The notes: a model not told the origin generated them from the sequence alone. Shown: positions 15,439-23,489, numbered from the stretch's first letter. The stretch: DNA of 24,667 nucleotides from DASWTL01 sp966250385 (GCA_966250385.1 CBINHC010000025.1:1-24667); one strand, 5' to 3'. Numbers and translations: made by a program.

Positions 15439-16390
15439 GCTCCGTATATATTACAAGAAAGATCGTCGTCTGGCAAAAGAGAGTGATCTGGAAGGACTAC
15501 GTGAAATACCGATGAACGATCTCGTATGGGTTGATCTTCAAAATCCGTCTGTTGAAGAGAAGGTAACGATTGAAACATATTTCGATATAAAATATTCCTC
15601 AGAAGAAGAATCTCAGGAGATTGAAAGTTCCTCCAGATTCAGTGAAGTAGAAGATGAACTGATCATCAACAGTAATTTCTTATCCCAACACGGCCGCGAC
15701 TTCAGCTATTGCCCCGTTTCGATCATCCTGGAAAAAGGTATCCTGTTCACCTACCGGGATGATGACCTGAAAACATTCGGAGAGTCTGTCAAAAAAATCA
15801 AAGCGAACCCCGCATCCTTCGTAAATGGCTACCAGATTTTACTGACGATCCTGGAAACCTCCATTGATCAGGATGCCGATCTGATAGAAGGCCTGGCTAA
15901 AGAAATCGCTGACCTGAACCAGCAGCTAATCCTGCAGAAGAAACGACCAGACGAGGAGGTCCTTGTAAGAATTTCCTCTTTCCAGGATAAGACGATGCTG
16001 CTCCGTGAAAATGTAATCGACAAGCAAAGGCTGGTATCGGCCCTGATGAAAAGCAGCCTTGTACCTGAGGAATATAAGGGGTTCCTGAGGATCATGATAA
16101 AGGACATCGCCTCCATTCTGGAACACAACAAATTCTCGTTCGAACGCCTGGAATTTCTGCAGGACACCTTCATGGGCTTTGTCAATATTGAGCAAAACCG
16201 GATTATTAAGATCTTTACCGTTGCTACCGTCGCATTTATGCCCCCTACCCTGATCGCCAGCATTTACGGAATGAATTTCAAAATGATGCCTGAACTGGAC
16301 TGGGACTACGGGTATTTGTTTGCTGTCATGCTCATGCTGCTCTCATCGGTCATCACACTGATCTATTTCAAGAAGCGTAACTGGCTGTAG
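15437..16390 (+). CDS. corA: CorA-type magnesium/divalent cation transporter
   Basis: CorA forms a homopentameric inner-membrane channel for Mg2+ and related divalent ions. The 317-residue protein has a long cytoplasmic N-terminal part (about 1-255), which includes the acidic helix-rich stalk ('EEESQEIESSSRFSEVEDEL', 'LIEGLAKEIADLNQQ'). Two C-terminal transmembrane helices follow (about 258-277 and 291-310). The selectivity motif GMN is at 278-280 in 'SIYGMNF', immediately after the first helix, and a basic C-terminus 'KKRNW' closes the protein. The ATG overlaps the divergent radical SAM start, and a TATTTTTG box lies 23 nt upstream. No Mg2+-sensing leader structure is visible. The family contains Co2+ and Ni2+ transporters as well, so the ion is inferred. 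Confidence 0.95.
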   Translation: MLRIYYKKDRRLAKESDLEGLREIPMNDLVWVDLQNPSVEEKVTIETYFDIKYSSEEESQEIESSSRFSEVEDELIINSNFLSQHGRDFSYCPVSIILEKGILFTYRDDDLKTFGESVKKIKANPASFVNGYQILLTILETSIDQDADLIEGLAKEIADLNQQLILQKKRPDEEVLVRISSFQDKTMLLRENVIDKQRLVSALMKSSLVPEEYKGFLRIMIKDIASILEHNKFSFERLEFLQDTFMGFVNIEQNRIIKIFTVATVAFMPPTLIASIYGMNFKMMPELDWDYGYLFAVMLMLLSSVITLIYFKKRNWL

Positions 16391-16405
16391 ATCGGATAAA
16401 CTATC

Positions 16406-16422
16406 TTGGTACAATGCTTGTT
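16406..16422 (+). promoter_or_regulatory. Possible sigma-54-like promoter
   Basis: TTGGTAC (16406-16412), five bases, then TTGTT (16418-16422) resembles the -24/-12 sigma-54 pattern TGGCAC-N5-TTGC, with one mismatch in each element. The start codon at 16463 is 41 nt downstream. An alternative reading is the near-match TATCTTGG (16402-16409) to the housekeeping -7 box. Confidence 0.3.
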
Positions 16423-16462
16423 CTTAAGATGAGATACTAAGTATTCATTAAAAGGATAGAGC

Positions 16463-17083
16463 ATGGGAAACGCATGGGATAAAAGAAGGCCGCATGGCGA
16501 AAATGCGGACAATACCGAAAATCAAAATCAGCAACAGCAAAACACCGGGAACATTGGCCGTGAAGAAGGCGCCGATATCAATCGGCAAAATCAGCCCAAT
16601 TTTGAAAAAGGTCAGTTCGGGACTACCGCAGAACATGGCAGCGGATCACTTGGTCATTCCGGACACGTCGATGGCCGAAACGAAGACCAGATCGATTATG
16701 GCAGCCAGGGTAACAAACCGGCCGGAAATTATACAGGAAACGCTGAAGACAACTGGAACCAGGGAACCGAGGGCTCACCCGGACAGGGATACAGTGACGC
16801 TGGGGCTGCTGGAAACATGGGACCTGGCGGGACTAGCGGCCAGTCAGGCGAAATTTACGGAACTGCCGGATCAAGCGCGGAAAGCCAGGGTGTCTCAGGC
16901 ACCCATCGCCCTGGAGGCGATTCATACCAGTATCAACCAGATTCAAACACCCCTCAGAATCAGGGAAATCCATGGGTGGAAGGAAATCCGGAACTGAATA
17001 AAAGGGACCAGAAAAAGCCAGATATCCATAATCTGGACGAGGACTTTGACGACGACGACGATCCTCGGAACGAATTACTTTGA
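16463..17083 (+). CDS. Gly/Asn/Gln-rich, intrinsically disordered hydrophilic protein
   Basis: The 206-residue protein is extremely hydrophilic and low in complexity: it is dominated by Gly, Asn, Gln, Ser, Glu and Asp, lacks Cys, and has only isolated hydrophobic residues. No signal peptide, membrane segment or recognisable domain exists. A short basic N-terminus 'MGNAWDKRRPHG' leads into the Gln run 'NQNQQQQN', then Gly-rich segments ('GGTSGQSGEIYGTAGSSAES'), and an acidic tail 'DEDFDDDDDPRNELL'. AAAGGATAGAG precedes the ATG at a good distance, and a hairpin follows the stop, which supports a real monocistronic gene. A stress-related hydrophilin-like role is possible but only inferred from composition. 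A second open frame (16494-16997) is a shadow. Function is unknown. Confidence 0.75.
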   Translation: MGNAWDKRRPHGENADNTENQNQQQQNTGNIGREEGADINRQNQPNFEKGQFGTTAEHGSGSLGHSGHVDGRNEDQIDYGSQGNKPAGNYTGNAEDNWNQGTEGSPGQGYSDAGAAGNMGPGGTSGQSGEIYGTAGSSAESQGVSGTHRPGGDSYQYQPDSNTPQNQGNPWVEGNPELNKRDQKKPDIHNLDEDFDDDDDPRNELL

Positions 17084-17099
17084 CGACCGGAATCTATTT

Positions 17100-17134
17100 A
17101 ACAGGAAAGAGGAGCGATGCTCCTCTTTCCTGTT
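17100..17134 (+). terminator. Hairpin after the disordered-protein gene, probable terminator
   Basis: ACAGGAAAGAGGAGC (17101-17115) pairs perfectly with GCTCCTCTTTCCTGT (17119-17133) around the tight loop GAT, and one more A-T pair extends it. The stem is strong, but only a short TTTA follows, so termination may be weak. It lies 17 nt after the stop codon. Confidence 0.65.
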
Positions 17135-17175
17135 TATGGTCCCCCTCCGAAAGCATTCCAAGCAACATTTTTTAT

Positions 17176-17183
17176 TAAATTTG
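17176..17183 (+). promoter_or_regulatory. -7 box upstream of icmF
   Basis: TAAATTTG matches TAnnTTTG and lies 22 nt before the icmF ATG. No TTG is present at the -33 distance, so the promoter may depend on another factor or the match may be chance in AT-rich sequence. Confidence 0.4.
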
Positions 17184-17205
17184 CTGGATTCCCGAATCTA
17201 AGCCA

Positions 17206-20200
17206 ATGCAAACCATAGAAATATATAAACCAAAAAACAAGATCCGATTTGTTACCGCTGCTGCCCTTTTTGACGGGCATGATGCATCGATCAATATCAT
17301 GCGGAGGATCCTTCAGTCGTCAGGAGCAGAAGTCATACACCTGGGGCACAACCGGTCGGTAGACGAAGTTGTCAACTGTGCGATCCAGGAGGATGTACAG
17401 GGTATTGCAATTACCTCTTATCAGGGCGGCCATATTGAGTATTTCAAATACATGTATGACCTGCTCAAGCAGCGGAATGCTCCGCATATCAAGATCTTCG
17501 GCGGTGGTGGAGGCGTGATCCTCCCGTCTGAAATAGAAGAACTGCACGAATATGGCATTGCAAGAATTTATTCCCCGGATGACGGCCGGCATATGGGTTT
17601 GCAGGGAATGATTAATGACATGCTTCAGCGAAGTGATTTTGCGACCAAAGTCGCCCTGAACGGGGAAATTAACGGCATCTGCAAGAAAGATATTCCTGCC
17701 ATATCAGCGGCAATTACCGTTGCCGAAAATCATCCTGAAGAAGCCGAATCATTCCTTAATGAAGTAAAAGCGCTCATCAGCCGGAAAACAATTCCTGTAT
17801 TGGGCATTACCGGAACCGGCGGTGCCGGTAAATCGTCTTTGGTAGACGAGTTAGTCCGCCGTTTCCTGATAGAAACGGACAAGAGCCTCGCGATCATTTC
17901 GGTAGACCCTTCCAAACGGAAAACCGGTGGCGCATTACTTGGAGACCGGATCCGGATGAACTCTATCAATAACCCCAGGGTGTATATGCGGTCTCTGGCT
18001 ACCCGACAGGCGAACCTTGCCCTCTCAAAGTATGTGCAGGAAAGTATTGACATATGCAAGGCGGCTGGCTATGACCTCATCATTGTCGAAACTTCAGGCA
18101 TTGGGCAGTCCGATACGGAGATAACTGAACATTGCAATGTTTCTCTATACGTGATGACTCCGGAATTCGGCGCTGCCACACAACTCGAAAAGATCGACAT
18201 GCTTGATTTTGCCGACCTGGTCGCCATCAATAAGTTTGACAAGCGGGGTGCACTCGATGCGCTCCGGGATGTCAGGAAACAATACAAACGCAATCACCAG
18301 CTGTTCGATGCTCAAGATGAGACGTTGCCGGTCTATGGCACGATGGCGTCCCAGTTTAACGACCCAGGTATGAATAACCTGTTCACTGCGCTGATGGATG
18401 TTATCCGAAGCAAAACCGGTGTGGACTTCAATGCTCGAATGGAACTCACAAGGGAACAGTCGGAAAAGATCTATATCATTCCGCCTGACCGGACAAGATA
18501 CCTGGCCGAGATCGCAGAAGCAAGCCAGGACTATAACAAATGGGTGGACCGGCAAAGCAAGATCGCTCAGCAAATGTTCCAACTGAAGGGAACAATCGAG
18601 CTACTGGAGAGCAAGGGGCAGGACGTGACCCAGCTGACCGGGCTGTACAACCACCTGGAAGAAGACCTCGACGGAGAATGCAGAAGGCTGCTAAGGGAAT
18701 GGCCGGAAACGATCAGGCGGTACAAGGCTGATGAATTTGTCTTTAAAGTCCGGGACCGTGAAATCCGCCAGTCCCTGTTTCATGAGTCCCTTTCTAAGCT
18801 GCGCATCCCGAAGATTTCGTTACCCAGGTATGAAGCCTGGGGTGATATCCTCAAGTGGTTACTGACGGAAAATGTCCCGGGAGAGTTCCCATATTCAGCA
18901 GGTGTCTTCCCCCTTAAACGGGAAGGAGAGGATCCTACACGAATGTTTGCCGGCGAAGGCGCCCCTGAAAGAACCAATAAGCGCTTCCACTATGTATCAC
19001 TGGACCAACCGGCACATCGGCTCTCTACAGCATTTGATTCCGTTACCTTGTATGGCGAAGACCCGCACACGCGACCTGACATTTACGGAAAGATCGGAAA
19101 CTCGGGGGTCAGCATTGCAACGCTGGACGACGCCAAAAAGCTTTACTCAGGCTTTGACCTTTGCCACCCGAGCACATCCGTGTCGATGACAATCAATGGC
19201 CCGGCTCCGATGCTTCTCGGATTTTTCATGAATACGGCTATTGACCAGCAATGCGAAAAGTATATCCGGGAGAATGGACTGGAACAGGAAGTTTCTCAAA
19301 AGATTGACGAGATCTACCGTGAAAAAGGCCTCGAGCGACCGCGCTATAACGGTGAGCTACCAAAAGGGAACGACGGCCTCGGCCTGATGTTGCTCGGAGT
19401 TACCGGGGATCAGGTACTCCCGGGCGAGGTGTATGAAAGGATCAAGGCATCTGCCATGTCAACAGTCCGGGGAACGGTGCAGGCCGACATCCTGAAAGAG
19501 GATCAGGCACAGAACACCTGCATCTTCTCAACCGAGTTTGCGTTGCGAATGATGGGCGATATTCAGAAATACTTCATTGAGCACAAGGTCCGAAACTTCT
19601 ATTCCGTGTCAATATCCGGATATCATATCGCTGAAGCCGGTGCAAACCCTATCTCTCAGCTGGCATTCACGTTGAGTAACGGGTTCACATTCGTCGAATA
19701 CTACCTGAGCCGTGGAATGAATATTGACGATTTTGCGCCGAATCTCTCGTTCTTCTTTTCGAACGGCATCGATCCGGAATATTCTGTCATCGGACGAGTT
19801 GCAAGGCGTATCTGGGCAAAGGCCATTAAGAACAAATACAAAGGTAACGACCGGTCTCAGAAACTGAAATATCACATCCAGACTTCCGGAAGGTCCCTCC
19901 ATGCGCAGGAAATCGACTTCAACGATATCCGTACAACCTTACAGGCATTATATGCGATCTACGACAACTGTAACTCGCTTCATACGAATGCCTATGATGA
20001 AGCGATCACCACCCCTACAGAGGAATCCGTCCGCAGGGCAATGGCCATCCAGCTGATTATTAACCGGGAACTCGGACTAGCGAAGAATGAAAACCCTCTA
20101 CAGGGTGCCTTCATCATTGAAGAGCTTACCGACCTCGTGGAAGAAGCGGTCATGGAAGAATTCCGGCGGATCAACGATCGCGGCGGGGTTCTCGGCGCCA

Positions 20201-20568
20201 TGGAAACCATGTATCAGCGGGGAAAGATCCAGGAGGAGTCGCTGTACTATGAAACACTCAAGCATACGGGCGAATATCCTATTATCGGGGTCAATACGTT
20301 CCTGAGCAAGAACGGATCTCCGACCATCATCCCCGGGGAGGTGATCCGGGCGACTGAGGAAGAGAAGCAGGCACAGATTGCAGCACTGGCCGCTTTCCGG
20401 CAACGAAATGAGGCGGTGGCTTCCGCTGCGTTGAAAGGATTGCAGAAGACGGCAGTTGACGGGGGAAATGTCTTCGAGGCGCTGATCGAGGTTTGCAAGA
20501 TCTGTTCCTTGGGACAGATCACCCATGCGCTGTACGAAGTCGGCGGACAATACCGGAGGAATATGTAA
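17206..20568 (+). CDS. icmF: Fused isobutyryl-CoA mutase IcmF (methylmalonyl-CoA mutase family)
   Basis: IcmF interconverts isobutyryl-CoA and n-butyryl-CoA (and related acyl-CoAs) by adenosylcobalamin radical chemistry, in the cytoplasm. The 1120-residue length and domain order are those of the fusion. First comes a B12-binding domain, with the base-off His25 in 'LFDGHDASINIMRR' and 'SYQGGHIEYF'. A MeaB-like GTPase chaperone follows, with Walker A GTGGAGKS (203-210). The C-terminal TIM-barrel mutase starts around 560. The segment 'FPYSAGVFPLKREGEDPTRM' is IcmF-like; the Phe at about 568 takes the place of the active-site Tyr of methylmalonyl-CoA mutase, which supports the isobutyryl substrate, although I aligned it only by eye. 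'DLCHPSTSVSMTINGPAPML' is the conserved barrel core. It is monocistronic, with a -7 box before it and a terminator after it. Confidence 0.93.
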   Translation: MQTIEIYKPKNKIRFVTAAALFDGHDASINIMRRILQSSGAEVIHLGHNRSVDEVVNCAIQEDVQGIAITSYQGGHIEYFKYMYDLLKQRNAPHIKIFGGGGGVILPSEIEELHEYGIARIYSPDDGRHMGLQGMINDMLQRSDFATKVALNGEINGICKKDIPAISAAITVAENHPEEAESFLNEVKALISRKTIPVLGITGTGGAGKSSLVDELVRRFLIETDKSLAIISVDPSKRKTGGALLGDRIRMNSINNPRVYMRSLATRQANLALSKYVQESIDICKAAGYDLIIVETSGIGQSDTEITEHCNVSLYVMTPEFGAATQLEKIDMLDFADLVAINKFDKRGALDALRDVRKQYKRNHQLFDAQDETLPVYGTMASQFNDPGMNNLFTALMDVIRSKTGVDFNARMELTREQSEKIYIIPPDRTRYLAEIAEASQDYNKWVDRQSKIAQQMFQLKGTIELLESKGQDVTQLTGLYNHLEEDLDGECRRLLREWPETIRRYKADEFVFKVRDREIRQSLFHESLSKLRIPKISLPRYEAWGDILKWLLTENVPGEFPYSAGVFPLKREGEDPTRMFAGEGAPERTNKRFHYVSLDQPAHRLSTAFDSVTLYGEDPHTRPDIYGKIGNSGVSIATLDDAKKLYSGFDLCHPSTSVSMTINGPAPMLLGFFMNTAIDQQCEKYIRENGLEQEVSQKIDEIYREKGLERPRYNGELPKGNDGLGLMLLGVTGDQVLPGEVYERIKASAMSTVRGTVQADILKEDQAQNTCIFSTEFALRMMGDIQKYFIEHKVRNFYSVSISGYHIAEAGANPISQLAFTLSNGFTFVEYYLSRGMNIDDFAPNLSFFFSNGIDPEYSVIGRVARRIWAKAIKNKYKGNDRSQKLKYHIQTSGRSLHAQEIDFNDIRTTLQALYAIYDNCNSLHTNAYDEAITTPTEESVRRAMAIQLIINRELGLAKNENPLQGAFIIEELTDLVEEAVMEEFRRINDRGGVLGAMETMYQRGKIQEESLYYETLKHTGEYPIIGVNTFLSKNGSPTIIPGEVIRATEEEKQAQIAALAAFRQRNEAVASAALKGLQKTAVDGGNVFEALIEVCKICSLGQITHALYEVGGQYRRNM

Positions 20569-20588
20569 ATTCCGGACGCCAAACGCTA

Positions 20589-20623
20589 TAAAAGAGGTCT
20601 GCATCAGCAGACCTCTTTTATTT
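20589..20623 (+). terminator. Terminator after icmF
   Basis: A perfect 14-bp stem TAAAAGAGGTCTGC (20589-20602) / GCAGACCTCTTTTA (20607-20620) with loop ATCA is followed by TTT. It lies 20 nt past the icmF stop and isolates icmF from the DUF1080 cassette. Confidence 0.88.
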
Positions 20624-20694
20624 CCGGGGTAAGCGGCGATACTTTTTTAGCATTCGTGAAAATCCCGGTGTTTTTTATAACTTGTATTATCGCT

Positions 20695-20706
20695 GGGAGG
20701 AAAATG
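20695..20706 (+). promoter_or_regulatory. Strong Shine-Dalgarno GGGAGG with competing starts
   Basis: GGGAGG (20695-20700) is followed by ATG 20704 and the overlapping GTG 20706. The ATG opens a 7-codon frame ending at TAA 20725-20727. The GTG is in frame with the DUF1080 gene and would add 13 residues before the Met at 20745. Confidence 0.55.
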
Positions 20707-20744
20707 TGCTGCATTCCAAAAGGTTAAATCTGATTCACCACGAT

Positions 20745-21347
20745 ATGAAGTACCTCGTCCTTATCCTCTCACTCTCCCTAACCGCGCTGACCTCCGGCGT
20801 GTCCGAACCTGAAGAACTTTTTAACGGCCGTGATCTGACCGGCTGGACCATCCACGGAACCGAAAAATGGTACGTGGAAAATGGCGAGCTTGTCTGCGAA
20901 AGCGGTCCGGACAAAGGATACGGTTACCTGTCAACCGATAAGCATTATAAGAACTTCGATCTTTCACTCGAGTTCAAACAGGAGGCGAATGGAAACAGCG
21001 GCGTATTTATCCGGTCCGGAATCGAAGGAACAAAGATCAGCGGCTGGCAGGTAGAGGTCGCTCCCAAATGGAACGGCACCGGAGGGATCTACGAATCCTA
21101 TGGGCGAGGCTGGCTGATCCGCCCGGATAGTAAGGACGAAGAAAGGCTGAAGCCGGGAGAATGGAACCAGCTCAGGGTCTTGATGCAGAAAGACAAGATC
21201 ACAACCTGGCTGAACGGCACCCGGATGGTGGAACTGCGGGATGACAAGATCGGTCAGGGTAATGGCTTCATCGCACTCCAGATACATGATGGCGGCGGCA
21301 TAAAGGTCCGGTGGAAAAATATCCGGATCACTGAATTGCATGAGTAA
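20745..21347 (+). CDS. DUF1080 protein (3-keto-disaccharide hydrolase domain), first copy
   Basis: From ATG 20745 the product has 200 residues. A signal peptide ('KYLVLILSLSLTALTSG') indicates export to the periplasm. The rest is a single DUF1080 domain (PF06439), a concanavalin-like jelly roll found in 3-keto-glycoside hydrolases. Family marks are 'LFNGRDLTGW' at the start of the domain, 'NGNSGVFIRSG' in the middle and 'GEWNQLRVLMQKDKITTWLNG' before the final strand 'RWKNIRITEL'. An alternative GTG start at 20706 has a good ribosome binding site but would give an unusually long n-region. It is the first gene of a three-gene cassette; the next gene starts at or just after its stop. Catalytic activity on 3-keto sugars is known for some members and is inferred here. 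Confidence 0.88.
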   Translation: MKYLVLILSLSLTALTSGVSEPEELFNGRDLTGWTIHGTEKWYVENGELVCESGPDKGYGYLSTDKHYKNFDLSLEFKQEANGNSGVFIRSGIEGTKISGWQVEVAPKWNGTGGIYESYGRGWLIRPDSKDEERLKPGEWNQLRVLMQKDKITTWLNGTRMVELRDDKIGQGNGFIALQIHDGGGIKVRWKNIRITELHE

Positions 21348-21375
21348 CCTCCATAACCTGAAATACCTAACCAAT

Positions 21376-22755
21376 ATGACCATGAAAAATTCGTCCTCAC
21401 GAAGGAGTTTTATCAAAACACTGGCCGCCTCGACGGCCGCGGTTACTGCAGGCACAAACCTCTTCGCAGCGGACCAGAAGGCCGCCTTTTACGACAGCCT
21501 GCAAAGGCACCTTCATGCCGGGCCCAATGACCAGATAAATCTTGCCCTGATAGGAGCTGGCGGAATGGGGGTTCAGGACACGATCACAGCCCTGCAGGTC
21601 CCCGGCGTGAAGCTGGTGGCCGTCTGCGATCTTTATGACGGCAGGCTGGCGGAGGCAAAGACCCGCTGGGGGAATGACCTGTTTACCACCCGGGTCTATA
21701 AAGAGATCCTTAGTCGGCCCGATATCGATGCGGTGATCGTCGCGACCCCGGATCACTGGCATCAGCAGATCTCGGTGGACGCCATGAAGGCAGGCAAGCA
21801 CGTATACTGTGAAAAGCCGATGGTCCATTCCATTATGGAAGGACCGGAAGTGATCAAAGCCCAAAAACAGACCGGTAAAGTGTTCCAGGTCGGAAGCCAG
21901 GGAGTATCCTCGCTCGGGAATGAAAAGGCCCGTGAACTGCTTCTGGACGGCGCCATCGGACAACTGACTTATGCAGAAGGCTTCTGGGCCCGGCATTCGC
22001 CCGTGGGAGCCTGGCAATACCCGATCCCTGCCGATGCCAGCCCGCAGAATGTGGACTGGGAGACATACGTGTCCAACACCCGGAAGATCCCGTTTGACGC
22101 GACCCGGTTTTTCCGTTGGAGAAACTACCTGGATTACGGTACAGGAATGGCCGGAGACCTCTTCGTCCATCTTTTTTCAAGCCTTCATTTCATCACCGGG
22201 TCTCTTGGTCCGGAAAAGGTCTATTCCTCCGGCGGTCTCCGTTACTGGAAGGACGGACGGGAAGTTCCTGATGTGCTGCTCGGCACGTTCGACTATCCCG
22301 AAGGAAAGGGACATCCGGCGTTCAACGCATCCCTGCGCTGCCATTTCATAGACGGGACCAGCGGTTCGACATTTCTGAAACTGGTAGGCACGGAAGGCGC
22401 TATGGACGTGAGCTGGGACAGTGTTACGCTGAAAAGAAATAAATCCACCTCTTATGATGATCCGTTCTACCTCGAACAGATGAAAAAAGCGGGCACGCCG
22501 GTCAGCGAAAGAAAAAGGATACTTCCTCCGGAGGAATATACCTTCCAGGCTGAGAAAGGATATCTCGGTGGTCCGTATGATCATTTTGCAAACTTCTTCA
22601 TGGCCATCCGTGACAAGAAGGATGTCGCTGAAGATGCTGTTTTCGGCTATCGTGCGGCGGCTCCGGCACTGCTCTGCAATGACAGCTACCGTGAGGATCG
22701 GGCGATCAGGTGGGACCCGAAAAAAATGAAACTAATCACCAAGAAAGACGCATAA
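21376..22755 (+). CDS. Exported Gfo/Idh/MocA family oxidoreductase
   Basis: This is an NAD(P)-dependent sugar-type oxidoreductase. From ATG 21376 it has 459 residues. The N-terminus 'SSRRSFIKTLAAS' is a twin-arginine signal, so the protein is probably exported folded with its cofactor. A Rossmann fold follows, with the nucleotide loop GAGGMG (about 60-65) and the family Lys in 'EKPMVHS' (about 146-152). The C-terminal domain carries 'DYGTGMAGDLFVHLFSSLHF', with the conserved His of Gfo/Idh/MocA enzymes. Other possible starts are ATG 21340 (overlapping the upstream stop) and ATG 21382; a short n-region before the twin arginines favours 21376 or 21382. The neighbours on both sides are DUF1080 proteins, which suggests oxidation of a glycoside at C3; the substrate is not known. 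Confidence 0.9.
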   Translation: MTMKNSSSRRSFIKTLAASTAAVTAGTNLFAADQKAAFYDSLQRHLHAGPNDQINLALIGAGGMGVQDTITALQVPGVKLVAVCDLYDGRLAEAKTRWGNDLFTTRVYKEILSRPDIDAVIVATPDHWHQQISVDAMKAGKHVYCEKPMVHSIMEGPEVIKAQKQTGKVFQVGSQGVSSLGNEKARELLLDGAIGQLTYAEGFWARHSPVGAWQYPIPADASPQNVDWETYVSNTRKIPFDATRFFRWRNYLDYGTGMAGDLFVHLFSSLHFITGSLGPEKVYSSGGLRYWKDGREVPDVLLGTFDYPEGKGHPAFNASLRCHFIDGTSGSTFLKLVGTEGAMDVSWDSVTLKRNKSTSYDDPFYLEQMKKAGTPVSERKRILPPEEYTFQAEKGYLGGPYDHFANFFMAIRDKKDVAEDAVFGYRAAAPALLCNDSYREDRAIRWDPKKMKLITKKDA

Positions 22756-23489
22756 TGAAAAAGCCAATCACAACAGCTGCTGTACTGCTGACAGCAGCCA
22801 CTATCTTCTCCTCCTACACGGGTGAACCACGGGAGGTAATCACCGCCGCTCCGGTCCGGACCTCCAACGCTTCGGCATGGAAAAACCTGTTCGACGGCAA
22901 AACCCTGGAAGGCTGGCATGGATTCAATAAACAGGGGCCAGTCGCCAACTGGGTGGTTGAGGATGGCGTCCTGCTATGCCAGGGTATCGCCAAAGATGCT
23001 TCAGGAGGCGATCTCGTAACCGACGAAGAATTCGAAAATTTTGAGCTGTCCTGGGAATGGAAAATCAGTACCGGCGGCAACAGCGGCCTGATGTACCATG
23101 TGACCGAAGGCCCGAAATACAGCGCACCCTACGAAACAGGTCCGGAATATCAGCTCATCGATGATACCGGTTACCCGGGCGAACTGGAAGAATCCCAATT
23201 GACAGGTAGTGACTACGGAATGAGTCCTGCCAGCAGCCGAAAACAAATGAAACCGGCCGGAGAGTGGAACACGAGCAGGGTCATTTTCAATAAAGGACAT
23301 GTGGAACACTGGCTTAACGGAAAAAAAATCCTGGAGTTCCAGGCCTGGGGTGAGGATTGGATGAAGCTCAAAAACGAAGGGAAGTGGAAAGATTACCTGG
23401 ACTACGGGAAAGCGAAGAAGGGGAAAATCGCTCTTCAGGACCACGGTGACAAAGCCTGGTTCCGCAACATCCGGATCAGGACGCTATAA
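22755..23489 (+). CDS. DUF1080 protein (3-keto-disaccharide hydrolase domain), second copy
   Basis: The product has 244 residues from ATG 22755, which overlaps the upstream stop by one base (TAATG), a sign of translational coupling. The earlier in-frame codon at 22710 lies within the oxidoreductase gene and is rejected. A signal peptide spans about 1-22 ('ITTAAVLLTAATIFSSYTG') and lacks a lipobox Cys. The DUF1080 domain starts with 'LFDGKTLEGWHGF' and includes 'GGNSGLMYHV', 'PEYQLIDDTGYPGE', 'GEWNTSRVIFNKGHVEHWLNG' and the terminal 'WFRNIRIRTL'. Compared with the first copy it has extra loops, including a 'WGEDWMKLKNEGKWKDYLDYG' insertion near the end, so the two copies may differ in substrate. 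The gene ends at a strong bidirectional terminator. Confidence 0.9.
   Translation: MKKPITTAAVLLTAATIFSSYTGEPREVITAAPVRTSNASAWKNLFDGKTLEGWHGFNKQGPVANWVVEDGVLLCQGIAKDASGGDLVTDEEFENFELSWEWKISTGGNSGLMYHVTEGPKYSAPYETGPEYQLIDDTGYPGELEESQLTGSDYGMSPASSRKQMKPAGEWNTSRVIFNKGHVEHWLNGKKILEFQAWGEDWMKLKNEGKWKDYLDYGKAKKGKIALQDHGDKAWFRNIRIRTL

Noticed and set aside
16494..16997. A 167-codon plus-strand frame overlapping the disordered-protein gene
   Set aside because: It lacks a ribosome binding site, whereas the other frame has one at 16463 and a coherent low-complexity composition with an acidic tail.
21397..22170. A 257-codon open frame on the minus strand, antisense to the oxidoreductase gene
   Set aside because: It lies entirely antisense to a clear Gfo/Idh/MocA gene, resembles no family, and reflects the codon bias of the sense strand.
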